Shown: in pieces, positions 55,147-64,000 of the stretch
How the letters are laid out: the number at the start of each line of letters is the position of its first letter
Position numbering within the stretch: the first letter of the stretch is position 1
Source: Arthrobacter sp. MYb23
Lineage (GTDB): Bacteria > Actinomycetota > Actinomycetes > Actinomycetales > Micrococcaceae
Assembly (NCBI RefSeq): GCF_002979775.1
Contig: NZ_PCPR01000003.1
Span: 124,001 to 188,000 of the forward strand
Reading direction: 5' to 3'
DNA: 64,000 nucleotides
The notes under the pieces: generated by a model
Database searches by the model: none
What the model was told of the DNA's origin: nothing
The model's input: the letters and a program-made list of their open reading frames with translations, nothing else
Made by a program: the position numbers and the translations under genes

Positions 55147-55419
55147 ATGAGCAAAACCACAGTGTCCGCAAACCAAACTGAATCCACCATGGCCAGCCAC
55201 GCTGACGCCATTGGCCACGGAAACAGCCCGGCTGCCTGGACCTGCGTACTTGTGATGCTGGTCGGCGCCCTGATTTCCTCCATTGCTTTTGTCATCGCCA
55301 GCACCCCGATCTTCGTCGGTGGACTGGTGGTCATGGTTATCGGCCTGATCGTGGGCTTCGTCATGCGCAAGGCAGGCTACGGAGTTGGCGGCAGCAAGCT
55401 GCAGAACAACGGTCACTAA
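55147..55419 (+). CDS. HGxxPAAW family small membrane protein
   Basis: 90 residues with the diagnostic HGNSPAAW motif (about 24-31) followed by two helices (TCVLVMLVGALISSIAF, FVGGLVVMVIGLIVGFV). The family is found in actinobacterial trp operons, between trpE and trpC. Function unknown. GAGGAG precedes ATG; trpC begins 2 bases after its stop. Confidence 0.9.
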   Translation: MSKTTVSANQTESTMASHADAIGHGNSPAAWTCVLVMLVGALISSIAFVIASTPIFVGGLVVMVIGLIVGFVMRKAGYGVGGSKLQNNGH

Positions 55420-55421
55420 TC

Positions 55422-56240
55422 GTGACCGTTCTTGATGACATTATTGTTGGCGTCAAGGAGGACATGGAGGTCCGCCGCGGCCTCGTGTCCCTCGCGGAGC
55501 TGAAGGAGCGCGCCGCAAACGCTGCTCCTGCTCGTGATGCATGGGCAGCCCTTGGTGGCCCGTCATCCATCCGCAACGACCTCAAAGTCATCGCCGAAAT
55601 CAAGCGTCGCAGCCCTTCGAAGGGTGATCTCGCGTCCATCGCCGATCCCGCATCGCTTGCGGTGCAGTATTCCGACGGCGGGGCTTCCGTCATCAGCGTC
55701 CTCACCGAACAGCGCCGTTTCGGCGGTTCGTTGGCGGACCTCGACGCCGTGCGTGCCGCCGTCGAAACGCCGTTGTTGCGCAAGGACTTCACTGTTGACG
55801 AGTACCAGATCTGGGAAGCCCGTGCGCATGGTGCTGACCTCATTCTGTTGATCGTCGCGGCGCTTTCCGACTCGGAGCTTGCTGACTTCAGTGCATTGAG
55901 CCACGAGCTCGGCATGAACGTCCTGGTGGAAACGCACACTGAAGAAGAAATCGAACGCGCAGTGGCAGCGCAGGCCAAGATCATTGGCATTAACGTCCGC
56001 AACCTCAAAACGCTCGACGTCGATCGCTCCGTTTTCGGATCATTGGCCGGTTTGATTCCGGCTGAGTCCGTGATCGTGGCCGAATCCGGCGTCAGGGGTC
56101 CCGCGGACGTCTCGCATTACGCCGAGGGCGGCGCCAACGCCATCCTGGTGGGGGAGGCGCTGGTCAGCGACTCCACGCCGCGCGAACGCATCACTGAATT
56201 CAAGGCAGCCGGAGCTGCCGCCATCGCCGTCAGGAACTGA
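55422..56240 (+). CDS. trpC: Indole-3-glycerol phosphate synthase
   Basis: 272-residue TIM barrel. Core motifs: VIAEIKRRSPSKGDL with the catalytic Lys, LLRKDFTVDEYQI, GINVRNLKTLDVD, and VAESGVRGPADV. Converts CdRP to indole-3-glycerol phosphate. GTG start; a stable hairpin separates it from trpB. Confidence 0.96.
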   Translation: MTVLDDIIVGVKEDMEVRRGLVSLAELKERAANAAPARDAWAALGGPSSIRNDLKVIAEIKRRSPSKGDLASIADPASLAVQYSDGGASVISVLTEQRRFGGSLADLDAVRAAVETPLLRKDFTVDEYQIWEARAHGADLILLIVAALSDSELADFSALSHELGMNVLVETHTEEEIERAVAAQAKIIGINVRNLKTLDVDRSVFGSLAGLIPAESVIVAESGVRGPADVSHYAEGGANAILVGEALVSDSTPRERITEFKAAGAAAIAVRN

Positions 56241-56270
56241 GGCAGTCACTGAATCACGGCGAATAGTTGC

Positions 56271-56303
56271 AAGGCAGCCCAGGCATTGGCCTGCGGCTGC
56301 CTT
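56271..56303 (+). terminator. Intra-operon hairpin between trpC and trpB
   Basis: AAGGCAGCC-CAGGC / GCCTG-C-GGCTGCCTT forms a 14-bp stem with a single bulged base and a 4-nt loop. No U-run follows. It may attenuate or process the trp message. Confidence 0.6.
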
Positions 56304-56355
56304 GTGGCACGTGGAACTACCCAAATGAACTAACTGGAACAGGACGGTGAGACTG

Positions 56356-57732
56356 ATGGTCGACGCGCCAACAGCCGGCTCAGAAGAGAATGCGGCGGAC
56401 GCATTCCTCCAAGGTGGCCCTTCGCTGCGGAATGCATCGGGGCCCTACTTTGGCAGCTATGGCGGACGCTGGATGCCCGAGTCGCTCATTGCCGCCCTTG
56501 ACGAAGTCCAGGACACCTTTGAGAAAGCCAAAGCTGATCCCGATTTCATCGCGCAGCTCAAGGATCTCAACAAGAACTACTCCGGCAGGCCTTCCCTGCT
56601 GACCGAAGCCAAGCGCTTCTCGGAGCATGCCGGCGGGGCGCGCATCTTCCTCAAGCGCGAGGACCTCAACCACACTGGCTCCCACAAGATCAATAACGTC
56701 CTTGGCCAGGCACTCCTCGCCAAGCGCATGGGCAAGACCCGCGTCATCGCTGAGACTGGTGCCGGACAGCATGGCGTAGCCAGCGCCACGGCCGCAGCCC
56801 TGCTGGGCCTCGAGTGCGTGGTCTACATGGGTGCCGAGGACTGCCGGCGGCAGGCCTTGAACGTGGCCCGCATGCAGCTGCTGGGTGCAACGGTGGTTCC
56901 CGTGACCAATGGCAGCCAGACACTTAAGGACGCCATCAACGATGCCCTTCGGGATTGGGTCTCCAATGTGGAGCACACCCACTACCTGCTGGGTACCGCA
57001 GCCGGGGCGCATCCGTTCCCTGCCATGGTGCGCTACTTCCACGAAGTGATCGGTGCAGAGGCCCGCAGCCAGATCCTCGAGCAAACCGGTAAGCTCCCGG
57101 ACGCCATTGCTGCCTGTATCGGTGGCGGTTCCAACGCGATCGGCCTCTTCCACGCTTTCCTCGATGACGCGTCAGTGAAGATCTACGGCTTTGAAGCCGG
57201 AGGCGAAGGCGTCGAAACCGGCCGCCACGCCGCCGCCATCTCCCTGGGCCGCCCCGGCGTGCTTCACGGAGCCCGTTCGTACCTGATGCAGGACGAAGAC
57301 GGCCAGACCATCGAGTCCCACTCCATCTCGGCGGGGCTGGACTACCCAAGCGTCGGTCCGGAGCACTCCTACCTGGCAGACATTGGGCGTGTTACCTACG
57401 AGGCCGTGACGGACACCGAGGCCATGGACGCGTTCAGCCTCCTGTGCCGGACTGAAGGCATCATCCCCGCCATTGAGTCCTCTCACGCCTTGGCCGGTGC
57501 CATCAAGATCGGTAAGCGGCTCACGGAGGGCAAGGAAAACCCTTCGGACGTCACAGTGATCGTCAACCTGTCCGGACGCGGCGATAAAGACGTGGAGACT
57601 GCTGCCGCCTGGTTCAACATGTTGGACGAGGAAGGGCACGTCAAGGGCACCACGCTGTCCACACGGAAGCCGAAGGGGCCCACCGAGCGTACGTCTGAAG
57701 CAGCCGTGGATGTCAACGAGGACCAGAACTGA
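56356..57732 (+). CDS. trpB: Tryptophan synthase beta subunit
   Basis: 458 residues; joins indole and serine with PLP. The PLP Lys is in [10 protein letters not shown], the phosphate loop is [13 protein letters not shown], and EDLNHTGS lies just before the lysine. ATG at 56356 is preferred over an in-frame GTG at 56347, because GGTGAG falls 4 bases before the ATG while the GTG is too near its own AGGA. Ends with one base overlap into trpA. Confidence 0.95.
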   Translation: MVDAPTAGSEENAADAFLQGGPSLRNASGPYFGSYGGRWMPESLIAALDEVQDTFEKAKADPDFIAQLKDLNKNYSGRPSLLTEAKRFSEHAGGARIFLKREDLNHTGSHKINNVLGQALLAKRMGKTRVIAETGAGQHGVASATAAALLGLECVVYMGAEDCRRQALNVARMQLLGATVVPVTNGSQTLKDAINDALRDWVSNVEHTHYLLGTAAGAHPFPAMVRYFHEVIGAEARSQILEQTGKLPDAIAACIGGGSNAIGLFHAFLDDASVKIYGFEAGGEGVETGRHAAAISLGRPGVLHGARSYLMQDEDGQTIESHSISAGLDYPSVGPEHSYLADIGRVTYEAVTDTEAMDAFSLLCRTEGIIPAIESSHALAGAIKIGKRLTEGKENPSDVTVIVNLSGRGDKDVETAAAWFNMLDEEGHVKGTTLSTRKPKGPTERTSEAAVDVNEDQN

Positions 57733-58544
57733 TGACTGAAGAATTTGCCAGCAAATCCGCTGCCGCCATTGACCGCGCCAAAGCAGAAGGCCGCGCCGCC
57801 CTGGTGGGCTACCTTCCCGCGGGTTACCCCACGGTCCAGGAGAGCATCGAGGCCGGCATAGCCCTGGCCCGCAACGGCGCTGACCTCATCGAAATCGGAA
57901 TCCCGTACTCGGATCCCGTGATGGACGGCCCGGTCATCCAAGCCGCCACCACCGAAGCGATTTCCAACGGATTCCGCGTTGCCAACGTGTTTGACGTGGT
58001 TGCCGGTATCACTGCCGCCACTGATGCGGCAGTCCTGGTCATGACGTACTGGAACCCTGTCATGCGCATGGGTGTGGATGAATTCGCGCGCCGCCTGGCA
58101 GAAGCCGGGGGAGCAGGCCTCATTACACCGGACCTGGTTCCTGACGAGGCTCATGAGTGGTTCGAAGCTTCGGATAGGTACGGCTTGGATCGAGTGTTCC
58201 TTGTGGCGCCTTCCTCCACCCCGGAGCGGCTGGACATGACAGTCAAGGCAAGCCGTGGATTCGTCTACGCTGTCTCCATCATGGGCGTCACCGGAACACG
58301 CACCTCCGTCAGCAGCAGTGCTGAGGACGTGGTGGCCAGGGCACATGCCGCCGGTGCCGAGCGTGTATGTGTCGGATTGGGTGTGTCCAACCCGGATCAC
58401 GTCCGTGAAATCGCTGCCTATGCGGACGGCGTGATCGTCGGCACTGCTTTGGTGGCGGCCCTCCGCGATGGCGGCGTGGACGCCGTCGGACAACTCACCA
58501 AGAACCTCAGCGCCGGCCTGGGCCGCGCAGCTGCAGAAGCCTAG
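57732..58544 (+). CDS. trpA: Tryptophan synthase alpha subunit
   Basis: 270-residue TIM barrel releasing indole from indole-3-glycerol phosphate. Catalytic Glu and Asp lie in LIEIGIPYSDPVMDGPVIQ; the mobile loop is SIMGVTGTRTSVSSS. ATG overlaps the trpB stop. Confidence 0.96.
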   Translation: MTEEFASKSAAAIDRAKAEGRAALVGYLPAGYPTVQESIEAGIALARNGADLIEIGIPYSDPVMDGPVIQAATTEAISNGFRVANVFDVVAGITAATDAAVLVMTYWNPVMRMGVDEFARRLAEAGGAGLITPDLVPDEAHEWFEASDRYGLDRVFLVAPSSTPERLDMTVKASRGFVYAVSIMGVTGTRTSVSSSAEDVVARAHAAGAERVCVGLGVSNPDHVREIAAYADGVIVGTALVAALRDGGVDAVGQLTKNLSAGLGRAAAEA

Positions 58545-58565
58545 GAAAAGGAAACAGCGAAGCGA

Positions 58566-59720
58566 ATGCAGACCGTCCTCCACGCTGCGGCAATGGTCCC
58601 CTTGAGTATCCCGAGCCCATCGTGGTCCGGTTTCGACATTCCGCTGCCGTGGGGGACGTTGCGCATCCACGCTTACGCCCTCTGCATCCTGGCGGGCATC
58701 ATCGTTGGCCTGTGGCTGACCTCGGCACGTTGGAAGCGCCGCGGGGCGCCTGAAGGCAGTCTGTGGGACATCGCCATCTGGGCGATTCCGTTCGGCATCA
58801 TCGGTGGCCGCCTCTACCACGTGTTCTCTTCCCCGGATGCGTACTTCGGCCCCGGTTTTGACGGCACCGGGGACTTGTCGCTGATTCCGCAGATCCAGCG
58901 TGGCGGCTTGGGTATTTGGGGTGCCGTGATCCTCGGCGCCGTGGGTGCGTGGATTGGTTGCCGCCGTGCTGGCCTGAAGCTGACAGCCTTCCTCGACGCA
59001 GCTGCCCCCGGGCTCTTGCTGGCCCAGGCCATTGGGCGCCTGGGAAACTGGTTCAACCAGGAACTTTTCGGGGCACCCACCACGTTGCCTTGGGGACTCG
59101 AAATCGATCCCGCCAACGCCAATTTCCCCCCGGACATGGCTGCGGGCACGCTCTTCCACCCGACGTTCCTCTACGAGATGCTGTGGAACCTGGTTGGTGT
59201 GGCCATCCTCCTGCTGCTGGATAAGAAGTTCGCTTTCCGCTGGGGCCGGCTCTTCTGGCTGTACGCCGTGTACTACACCCTGGGCCGCGTCTGGATTGAG
59301 GCGCTGCGCATCGATGACGCCGAGCAGATCAACCTGTTTGGCATCACCACCAGACTCAATGTTTGGACCAGTATTTTCGTCTTCATTGCGGCGCTGGCTA
59401 TCTTCCTCCTCCTCGGCATGAAGGGTCGCCCAGTCCCTGACACCCCTTATTTGGCGGGGCGTGAGCCGGAAGAAACCAAGGAAAAAGTGCCTGCTTCGGT
59501 GACCAGCGTCACCAGTCATGATGTGGACGCATCTGTCTCAGATAGTGGTTCGCGTGGTAATCTCCCTGATAACCAAAGCGATTCGGGCCACGTTGACGAG
59601 CCGCGGGAAACAGCAGGGAAACCGGAAAAGGACAGCGTGTCCTCCACGGATTCAACTTCTGCTGAACCTGCCGCAAGGAAGGCCCCCGAATCCACACCGA
59701 AGGCAGACGACACCAAGTAG
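58566..59720 (+). CDS. lgt: Prolipoprotein diacylglyceryl transferase, with C-terminal extension
   Basis: 384 residues; transfers diacylglycerol to the lipobox cysteine of prolipoproteins in the membrane. Signatures: RIHAYALCILAGIIVGLWL, YHVFSSPD, QRGGLGIWGAVILGA, and the Lgt signature AIGRLGNWFNQELFG; HPTFLYEMLWN follows. Beyond residue 300 is a disordered Ser/Asp/Glu/Lys tail of about 85 residues, longer than in model Lgt enzymes. 21 bases after trpA. Confidence 0.93.
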   Translation: MQTVLHAAAMVPLSIPSPSWSGFDIPLPWGTLRIHAYALCILAGIIVGLWLTSARWKRRGAPEGSLWDIAIWAIPFGIIGGRLYHVFSSPDAYFGPGFDGTGDLSLIPQIQRGGLGIWGAVILGAVGAWIGCRRAGLKLTAFLDAAAPGLLLAQAIGRLGNWFNQELFGAPTTLPWGLEIDPANANFPPDMAAGTLFHPTFLYEMLWNLVGVAILLLLDKKFAFRWGRLFWLYAVYYTLGRVWIEALRIDDAEQINLFGITTRLNVWTSIFVFIAALAIFLLLGMKGRPVPDTPYLAGREPEETKEKVPASVTSVTSHDVDASVSDSGSRGNLPDNQSDSGHVDEPRETAGKPEKDSVSSTDSTSAEPAARKAPESTPKADDTK

Positions 59721-59875
59721 TCGCCTTCGGTAAAGGGGCAACAGAGTCACCGCTCGTAGGGCCCAGTCCACAGCGTCGTGGCACCCCGGAAACCGGACCG
59801 CAGCATACCGATGTTCACTGGTCAAGCCGGGGCCAGAGGTCTGCGTAACTGTTCGTTGCGCTGGATCGGCTGGCC

Positions 59876-59881
59876 TACAAT
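59876..59881 (+). promoter_or_regulatory. Putative gltB -10 box
   Basis: TACAAT with a weak TTCGTT 18 nt upstream, leaving a leader of about 90-95 nt before the gltB ATG. A small GTAAC/GTTGC inverted repeat (59845-59859) overlaps the -35. Confidence 0.4.
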
Positions 59882-59979
59882 TCCAATTACTAGCGCTTTG
59901 TTGTGCCCGTCACAGGGCAGGCAAGGTGGGGCCAACGTTGTCCCTTCCATACGCACGATTCCGAGGAAGGACGTCTCCC

Positions 59980-62900
59980 ATGACCCATCTTCATAACCCC
60001 GGTTGGTCCGAAAATATCGAACCTCAGGGTGCCATGTCTCCATTCAAGCGCTTTGCCGCGCTCCCGGAGGCTCAGGGTCTTTACAACCCTGACAAGGAGA
60101 AGGACGCCTGCGGCCTGGCCATTATTGCCACGCTCCGCGGGGAACCGGGATACGACATCGTGGAAGCGGCCTTGACCGCCCTCCGCAATCTCGAACACCG
60201 CGGCGCCGTGGGCGCCGACGAAGGAACCGGCGACGGTGCGGGCCTGCTCATGCAGGTTCCGGACGAGTTCTTCCGGGCCGTCACCGAATTCGAACTCCCT
60301 GCTCCGGGCCAGTATGTGGTGGGCACCGCCTTCCTTCCCGCTGAGTCCCGCGAAGCAGAGACGGCCAAGGCCGGCATTGAAGCGCTTGCAGCTGACGAGG
60401 GCCTGACGGTTCTTGGCTGGCGTGAGGTTCCCGTGGTCGCAGACCTCGTGGGTGCCATGGCCCGGGCGTGCATGCCGTACTTCTCCCAGCCGTTCTTTGC
60501 CTCCGCTACCGGTGAGCAGCTTGAGCACAACGAGCTGGACTCCCGCGCCTGGCGCATCCGCAAGCGCGCCCAGAACAAGTTCGGCGTGTACTTCCCGTCG
60601 CTGTCCTCCCGCACCATTGTGTACAAGGGCATGCTGACCACCGCTCAGTTGGAGCCGTTCTACCCGGACCTCTCGGACAAGCGCTTCAAGACGAAGCTCG
60701 CAATCGTCCACTCCCGCTTCTCCACCAATACGTTCCCGTCCTGGCCGTTGGCGCAGCCTTTCCGCACCATCGCCCACAACGGTGAGATCAACACGGTCAA
60801 GGGCAACCGCAACTGGATGCGTGCCCGTCAGTCGCAGCTGGCCAGCCCGCTGCTGGGCCCAGTCCCCGAAGAGCTGTACCCCATCTGCACCCCTGGTGCC
60901 TCGGACTCAGCTTCCTTCGACGAAGTAGCTGAGCTCCTTTGGCTCTCCGGCCGGCCCATCACGCACTCCATCATGATGATGATCCCGGAAGCGTGGGAGA
61001 ACCACGCCACCATGGATCCCGCACGCCGCGCGTTCTACGAATACCACTCCCTGCTCATGGAGCCGTGGGATGGTCCTGCAGCTGTTTCCTTCACTGACGG
61101 CAACCTCGTTGGCGCCACGCTGGACCGCAACGGCCTGCGCCCTGGACGTTACTGGATCACCGAAGACGGCCTCATCATCTTCGCCTCCGAAGTTGGCGTG
61201 ATCGAGGTTGAGCCTTCCAACGTGGTCAAGAAGGGCCGCGTTGCCCCGGGCAAGATGTTCCTGGTGGACACCGAAGCGGGCCGCATCATTGACGACGCCG
61301 AGGTCAAGGCCGAGGTGGCTGCTGCCAATCCCTGGGCTGAATGGCTCAAAGAGAACCTGATCGACATCAACGAGCTCCCCGAGCGCGAGCACGTGGTTCA
61401 CACGGCAGCATCGGTGAACATCCGTCAGCGCACGTTTGGTTACACCACTGAAGAACTGAAGATCCTGCTGGGGCCGATGTCCCGCACAGGTGCCGAGCCT
61501 CTGGGCGCTATGGGATCGGATACTCCGGTGGCTGTGCTCTCCAAGCGCCCGCGTCTCTTGTTCGACTACTTCGTGCAGTCCTTCGCGCAGGTCACCAACC
61601 CGCCGCTGGACGCTATCCGCGAAGAGCTGGTCACTTCGCTGACGTGTGCCATCGGTCCCAACGGCAACCTCCTGGATGGCAAGCAGGTCCGCCAGCCGCA
61701 GATCTCCCTGCCGTTCCCGGTGATCAACAACGATCAGCTCGCCAAGATCGCCAACATCGAAACGCCCGACGGCGATCGCATCGCCATGAAGGTCCGTGGC
61801 CTTTACCGCCCCGAAGGTGGAGAAGCGGCACTGCGTGCACGCCTGACCGAGATCTGCGAGCAGGTCTCCGGTGCGATCAACCGCGGCGTGCAGTACGTTG
61901 TGCTGTCAGACCGTGACTCGAACGCGCAGTGGGCTCCCATTCCGTCGCTCCTGCTGGTCAGCGCAGTCCACCACCACCTGCTCCGCAGTGCCAACCGCAC
62001 CAAGACAGCCCTCGTGGTTGAAGCCGGCGACGTCCGCGAGACGCACCACGTCGCAGTGCTCATCGGTTACGGTGCATCTGCCGTCAACCCGTACCTGGCC
62101 ATGGAATCGGTGGAACAGCTGATCTCCAACGGCGACGTCACAGGCGTTACCGCTGAAGACGGCGTGTACAACCTCATCAAGGGCCTCGGCAAGGGTGTCC
62201 TGAAGATCATGTCCAAGATGGGCATTTCCACTGTGGCTTCCTACACAGGCGCCCAGACCTTCGAGGCCCTTGGCTTGTCCCAGGAGCTCGTGGACGAATT
62301 CTTCTCCGGCACGCACTCCCAGTTGGGCGGCGTAGGCCTGGATGTCATCGCGGCCGAGGTTTCGGCACGCCACCAGATGGCGTACCCGGAAGGCGGCATC
62401 GAGCATCCGCACCAGCCGTTGCTCGGTGGCGGCGAGTACCAATGGCGCCGCGATGGCGAACCGCACCTCTTCAACCCGGAGACGGTGTTCCGCCTGCAGC
62501 ACGCCACGCGTGAACGCCGCTACGACATCTTCAAGTCCTACACCAAGGGCATTGACGATCAGTCCGAGAACCTGATGACCCTCCGCGGGCTCCTCAAGTT
62601 CAAGGACGGCGTCCGTCCGGCCGTTCCGCTTGAAGAAGTGGAACCCGTCTCCAGCATCGTCAAGCGTTTCTCCACGGGTGCCATGAGCTATGGCTCCATC
62701 TCCAAGGAAGCCCACGAGACCCTCGCAATCGCCATGAACCGGCTGGGCGCCAAGTCCAACACAGGTGAAGGTGGCGAGGACGTTGACCGCCTGCTGGATC
62801 CGGAGCGCCGCTCTGCCATCAAGCAGATCGCATCCGGCCGCTTCGGTGTCACCAGCTTGTACCTGACCAACGCCGACGACATCCAGATCAAGATGGCCCA

Positions 62901-64000
62901 AGGTGCCAAGCCCGGCGAGGGTGGCCAGCTGATGGCGCAGAAGGTCTACCCCTGGGTAGCCCGGACACGGCACTCGACCCCCGGCGTCGGACTTATTTCG
63001 CCGCCTCCGCACCACGACATCTACTCGATCGAAGACCTTGCGCAGCTCATCTATGATGCCAAGCGCGCCAACCCTTCGGCCCGTGTTCATGTGAAGCTGG
63101 TTTCGGAAGTCGGGATCGGCACGGTGGCGTCCGGCGTCACCAAGGCGAAGGCCGACGTCGTGCTTGTTTCAGGTCACGACGGCGGTACCGGCGCCTCGCC
63201 GCTGAACTCCCTCAAGCATGCGGGTGTGCCGTGGGAACTTGGCCTCGCCGAGACCCAGCAGACCCTGATGCTCAATGGTCTCCGCGACCGTGTGGTGGTT
63301 CAGGTTGATGGCCAGCTCAAGACCGGCCGCGACGTTGTCATTGCTGCCCTCCTGGGTGGCGAGGAATACGGTTTCGCTACTGCTCCGCTGGTGGTTTCGG
63401 GCTGCATCATGATGCGCGTCTGCCACCTGGACACCTGTCCGGTGGGTGTTGCAACGCAGAACCCTGAACTCCGCTCACGGTTCAACGGCAAGCCCGAGTT
63501 CGTGGTCAACTTCTTCGAGTTCCTGGCAGAAGAAGTCCGCGAAATCCTGGCCGAGCTTGGCTTCCGCACCTTGGAAGAGGCAATCGGTCACGCTGAGGTT
63601 CTGGACACCCGCGAAGCGATCAATCACTGGAAGGCCGAAGGGCTGGACCTGGACCCCATCCTGCACGGGCTGGAGTTCGACGACGACGTGCCGCTGCGCA
63701 ACATGACCGGCCAGAACCACGAGCTGGACAAGCACTTCGACCAGCGCCTGATCACCATGGCACAGGAAGCGCTCAGCGACCGCATGCCGGTCAAGATCAC
63801 CCTGGACGTCATCAACACGGACCGTTCCGTGGGTACGATGCTCGGCCACGTGGTGACCAAGACCTTTGGCATCGATGTTCTGGCCACAGACACCATCGAT
63901 GTCACCCTCAATGGCACCGCGGGCCAGTCCCTGGGCGCGTTCCTGCCTGCCGGCATTACGCTGCGCATGTTCGGCGATTCCAACGACTACGTTGGCAAGG
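59980..64000 (+). CDS. gltB: Glutamate synthase large subunit, 3'-truncated by window edge
   Basis: At least 1340 residues of a protein normally about 1500-1530; makes glutamate from glutamine and 2-oxoglutarate. The N-terminal glutaminase begins, after a 43-residue propeptide, at the catalytic Cys44 in [22 protein letters not shown], the FMN/2-oxoglutarate domain with [19 protein letters not shown] and the [3Fe-4S] cysteines in [15 protein letters not shown] are present; the start of the C-terminal GXGXG beta-helix is cut. GAGGAAGGA precedes ATG. Confidence 0.96.
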   Translation, partial: MTHLHNPGWSENIEPQGAMSPFKRFAALPEAQGLYNPDKEKDACGLAIIATLRGEPGYDIVEAALTALRNLEHRGAVGADEGTGDGAGLLMQVPDEFFRAVTEFELPAPGQYVVGTAFLPAESREAETAKAGIEALAADEGLTVLGWREVPVVADLVGAMARACMPYFSQPFFASATGEQLEHNELDSRAWRIRKRAQNKFGVYFPSLSSRTIVYKGMLTTAQLEPFYPDLSDKRFKTKLAIVHSRFSTNTFPSWPLAQPFRTIAHNGEINTVKGNRNWMRARQSQLASPLLGPVPEELYPICTPGASDSASFDEVAELLWLSGRPITHSIMMMIPEAWENHATMDPARRAFYEYHSLLMEPWDGPAAVSFTDGNLVGATLDRNGLRPGRYWITEDGLIIFASEVGVIEVEPSNVVKKGRVAPGKMFLVDTEAGRIIDDAEVKAEVAAANPWAEWLKENLIDINELPEREHVVHTAASVNIRQRTFGYTTEELKILLGPMSRTGAEPLGAMGSDTPVAVLSKRPRLLFDYFVQSFAQVTNPPLDAIREELVTSLTCAIGPNGNLLDGKQVRQPQISLPFPVINNDQLAKIANIETPDGDRIAMKVRGLYRPEGGEAALRARLTEICEQVSGAINRGVQYVVLSDRDSNAQWAPIPSLLLVSAVHHHLLRSANRTKTALVVEAGDVRETHHVAVLIGYGASAVNPYLAMESVEQLISNGDVTGVTAEDGVYNLIKGLGKGVLKIMSKMGISTVASYTGAQTFEALGLSQELVDEFFSGTHSQLGGVGLDVIAAEVSARHQMAYPEGGIEHPHQPLLGGGEYQWRRDGEPHLFNPETVFRLQHATRERRYDIFKSYTKGIDDQSENLMTLRGLLKFKDGVRPAVPLEEVEPVSSIVKRFSTGAMSYGSISKEAHETLAIAMNRLGAKSNTGEGGEDVDRLLDPERRSAIKQIASGRFGVTSLYLTNADDIQIKMAQGAKPGEGGQLMAQKVYPWVARTRHSTPGVGLISPPPHHDIYSIEDLAQLIYDAKRANPSARVHVKLVSEVGIGTVASGVTKAKADVVLVSGHDGGTGASPLNSLKHAGVPWELGLAETQQTLMLNGLRDRVVVQVDGQLKTGRDVVIAALLGGEEYGFATAPLVVSGCIMMRVCHLDTCPVGVATQNPELRSRFNGKPEFVVNFFEFLAEEVREILAELGFRTLEEAIGHAEVLDTREAINHWKAEGLDLDPILHGLEFDDDVPLRNMTGQNHELDKHFDQRLITMAQEALSDRMPVKITLDVINTDRSVGTMLGHVVTKTFGIDVLATDTIDVTLNGTAGQSLGAFLPAGITLRMFGDSNDYVGK

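Noticed and set aside
57483-59519. 678-residue minus-strand open frame over trpB-trpA-lgt
   Set aside because: Fully antisense to three clear genes with catalytic motifs; its composition is His/Gly/Arg-rich and no domain is visible.
59845-59859. GlnR/AmtR nitrogen operator before gltB
   Set aside because: The GTAAC/GTTGC repeat is short and does not fit a full published consensus; I mention it only with the promoter.

Overview
This window looks like core chromosome from a high-GC actinobacterium of the Micrococcaceae, most likely Arthrobacter or Paenarthrobacter. Reasons: uniform high GC; conserved actinobacterial families (SepH, DUF4193, DUF3093, DUF3710, DUF3159, DUF3000, HGxxPAAW); GTG/TTG starts; many promoters with a TAnnnT -10 box only 6-9 nt before the start codon. 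There is no phage, transposase, integron or CRISPR array. The genus call is inference from family content and order.

Layout. 1-5.6 kb: end of a DUF5998-like gene, a phosphodiesterase, thymidine kinase, SepH, DUF4193, DUF3093 and dUTPase. 5.7-12.4 kb: DUF3710, OB-fold and DUF3159 genes, then a potassium block (two TrkA proteins divergent from a KimA-like permease) and an RNA methyltransferase. 12.7-20.1 kb: aconitase, DXP synthase with DUF402 and an unknown gene, a tiny alpha-CTD-like protein and an aldo/keto reductase. 20.1-23.7 kb: a tandem-repeat patch and the fatty-acid oxidation pair. 23.9-30.4 kb, minus strand: RNase D, DUF3000, threonine aldolase, SDR, DUF6421, MsrB and an unknown. 30.6-38.4 kb: alpha/beta hydrolase, YbaK, SufE-sulfurtransferase, ZapE, BenE-type transporter, antitoxin-like protein, amino-acid permease.

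38.5-39.6 kb holds seven tRNA genes: six on the minus strand (Gly, Cys, Val, Gly, Val, Gly) and a divergent tRNA-Val(CAC). Then come a PD-(D/E)XK nuclease-like gene, def-fmt-rsmB, and rpe. 44.8-49.4 kb is the riboflavin operon: FMN riboswitch, RibM-like transporter, ribD-ribE-ribB-ribA-ribH. 49.5-58.5 kb holds hisE-hisG-hisF, hisI-trpE, and trpCBA with two small membrane-protein genes; then lgt and the start of gltB, which runs off the right edge.

Most genes are well-known housekeeping genes. I did not find a convincing new defence, secondary-metabolite or mobile system. The signals most worth following are regulatory: a possible Trp leader ORF with competing hairpins before trpC, a DtxR/IdeR-like box and hairpin in the acnA leader, the repeat array at the end of the fatty-acid operon, palindromes over the fadA and permease promoters, and the repeated leaderless-promoter pattern. 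A few unknown genes (18228-18788, 29952-30443, 39906-40799) also stand out.
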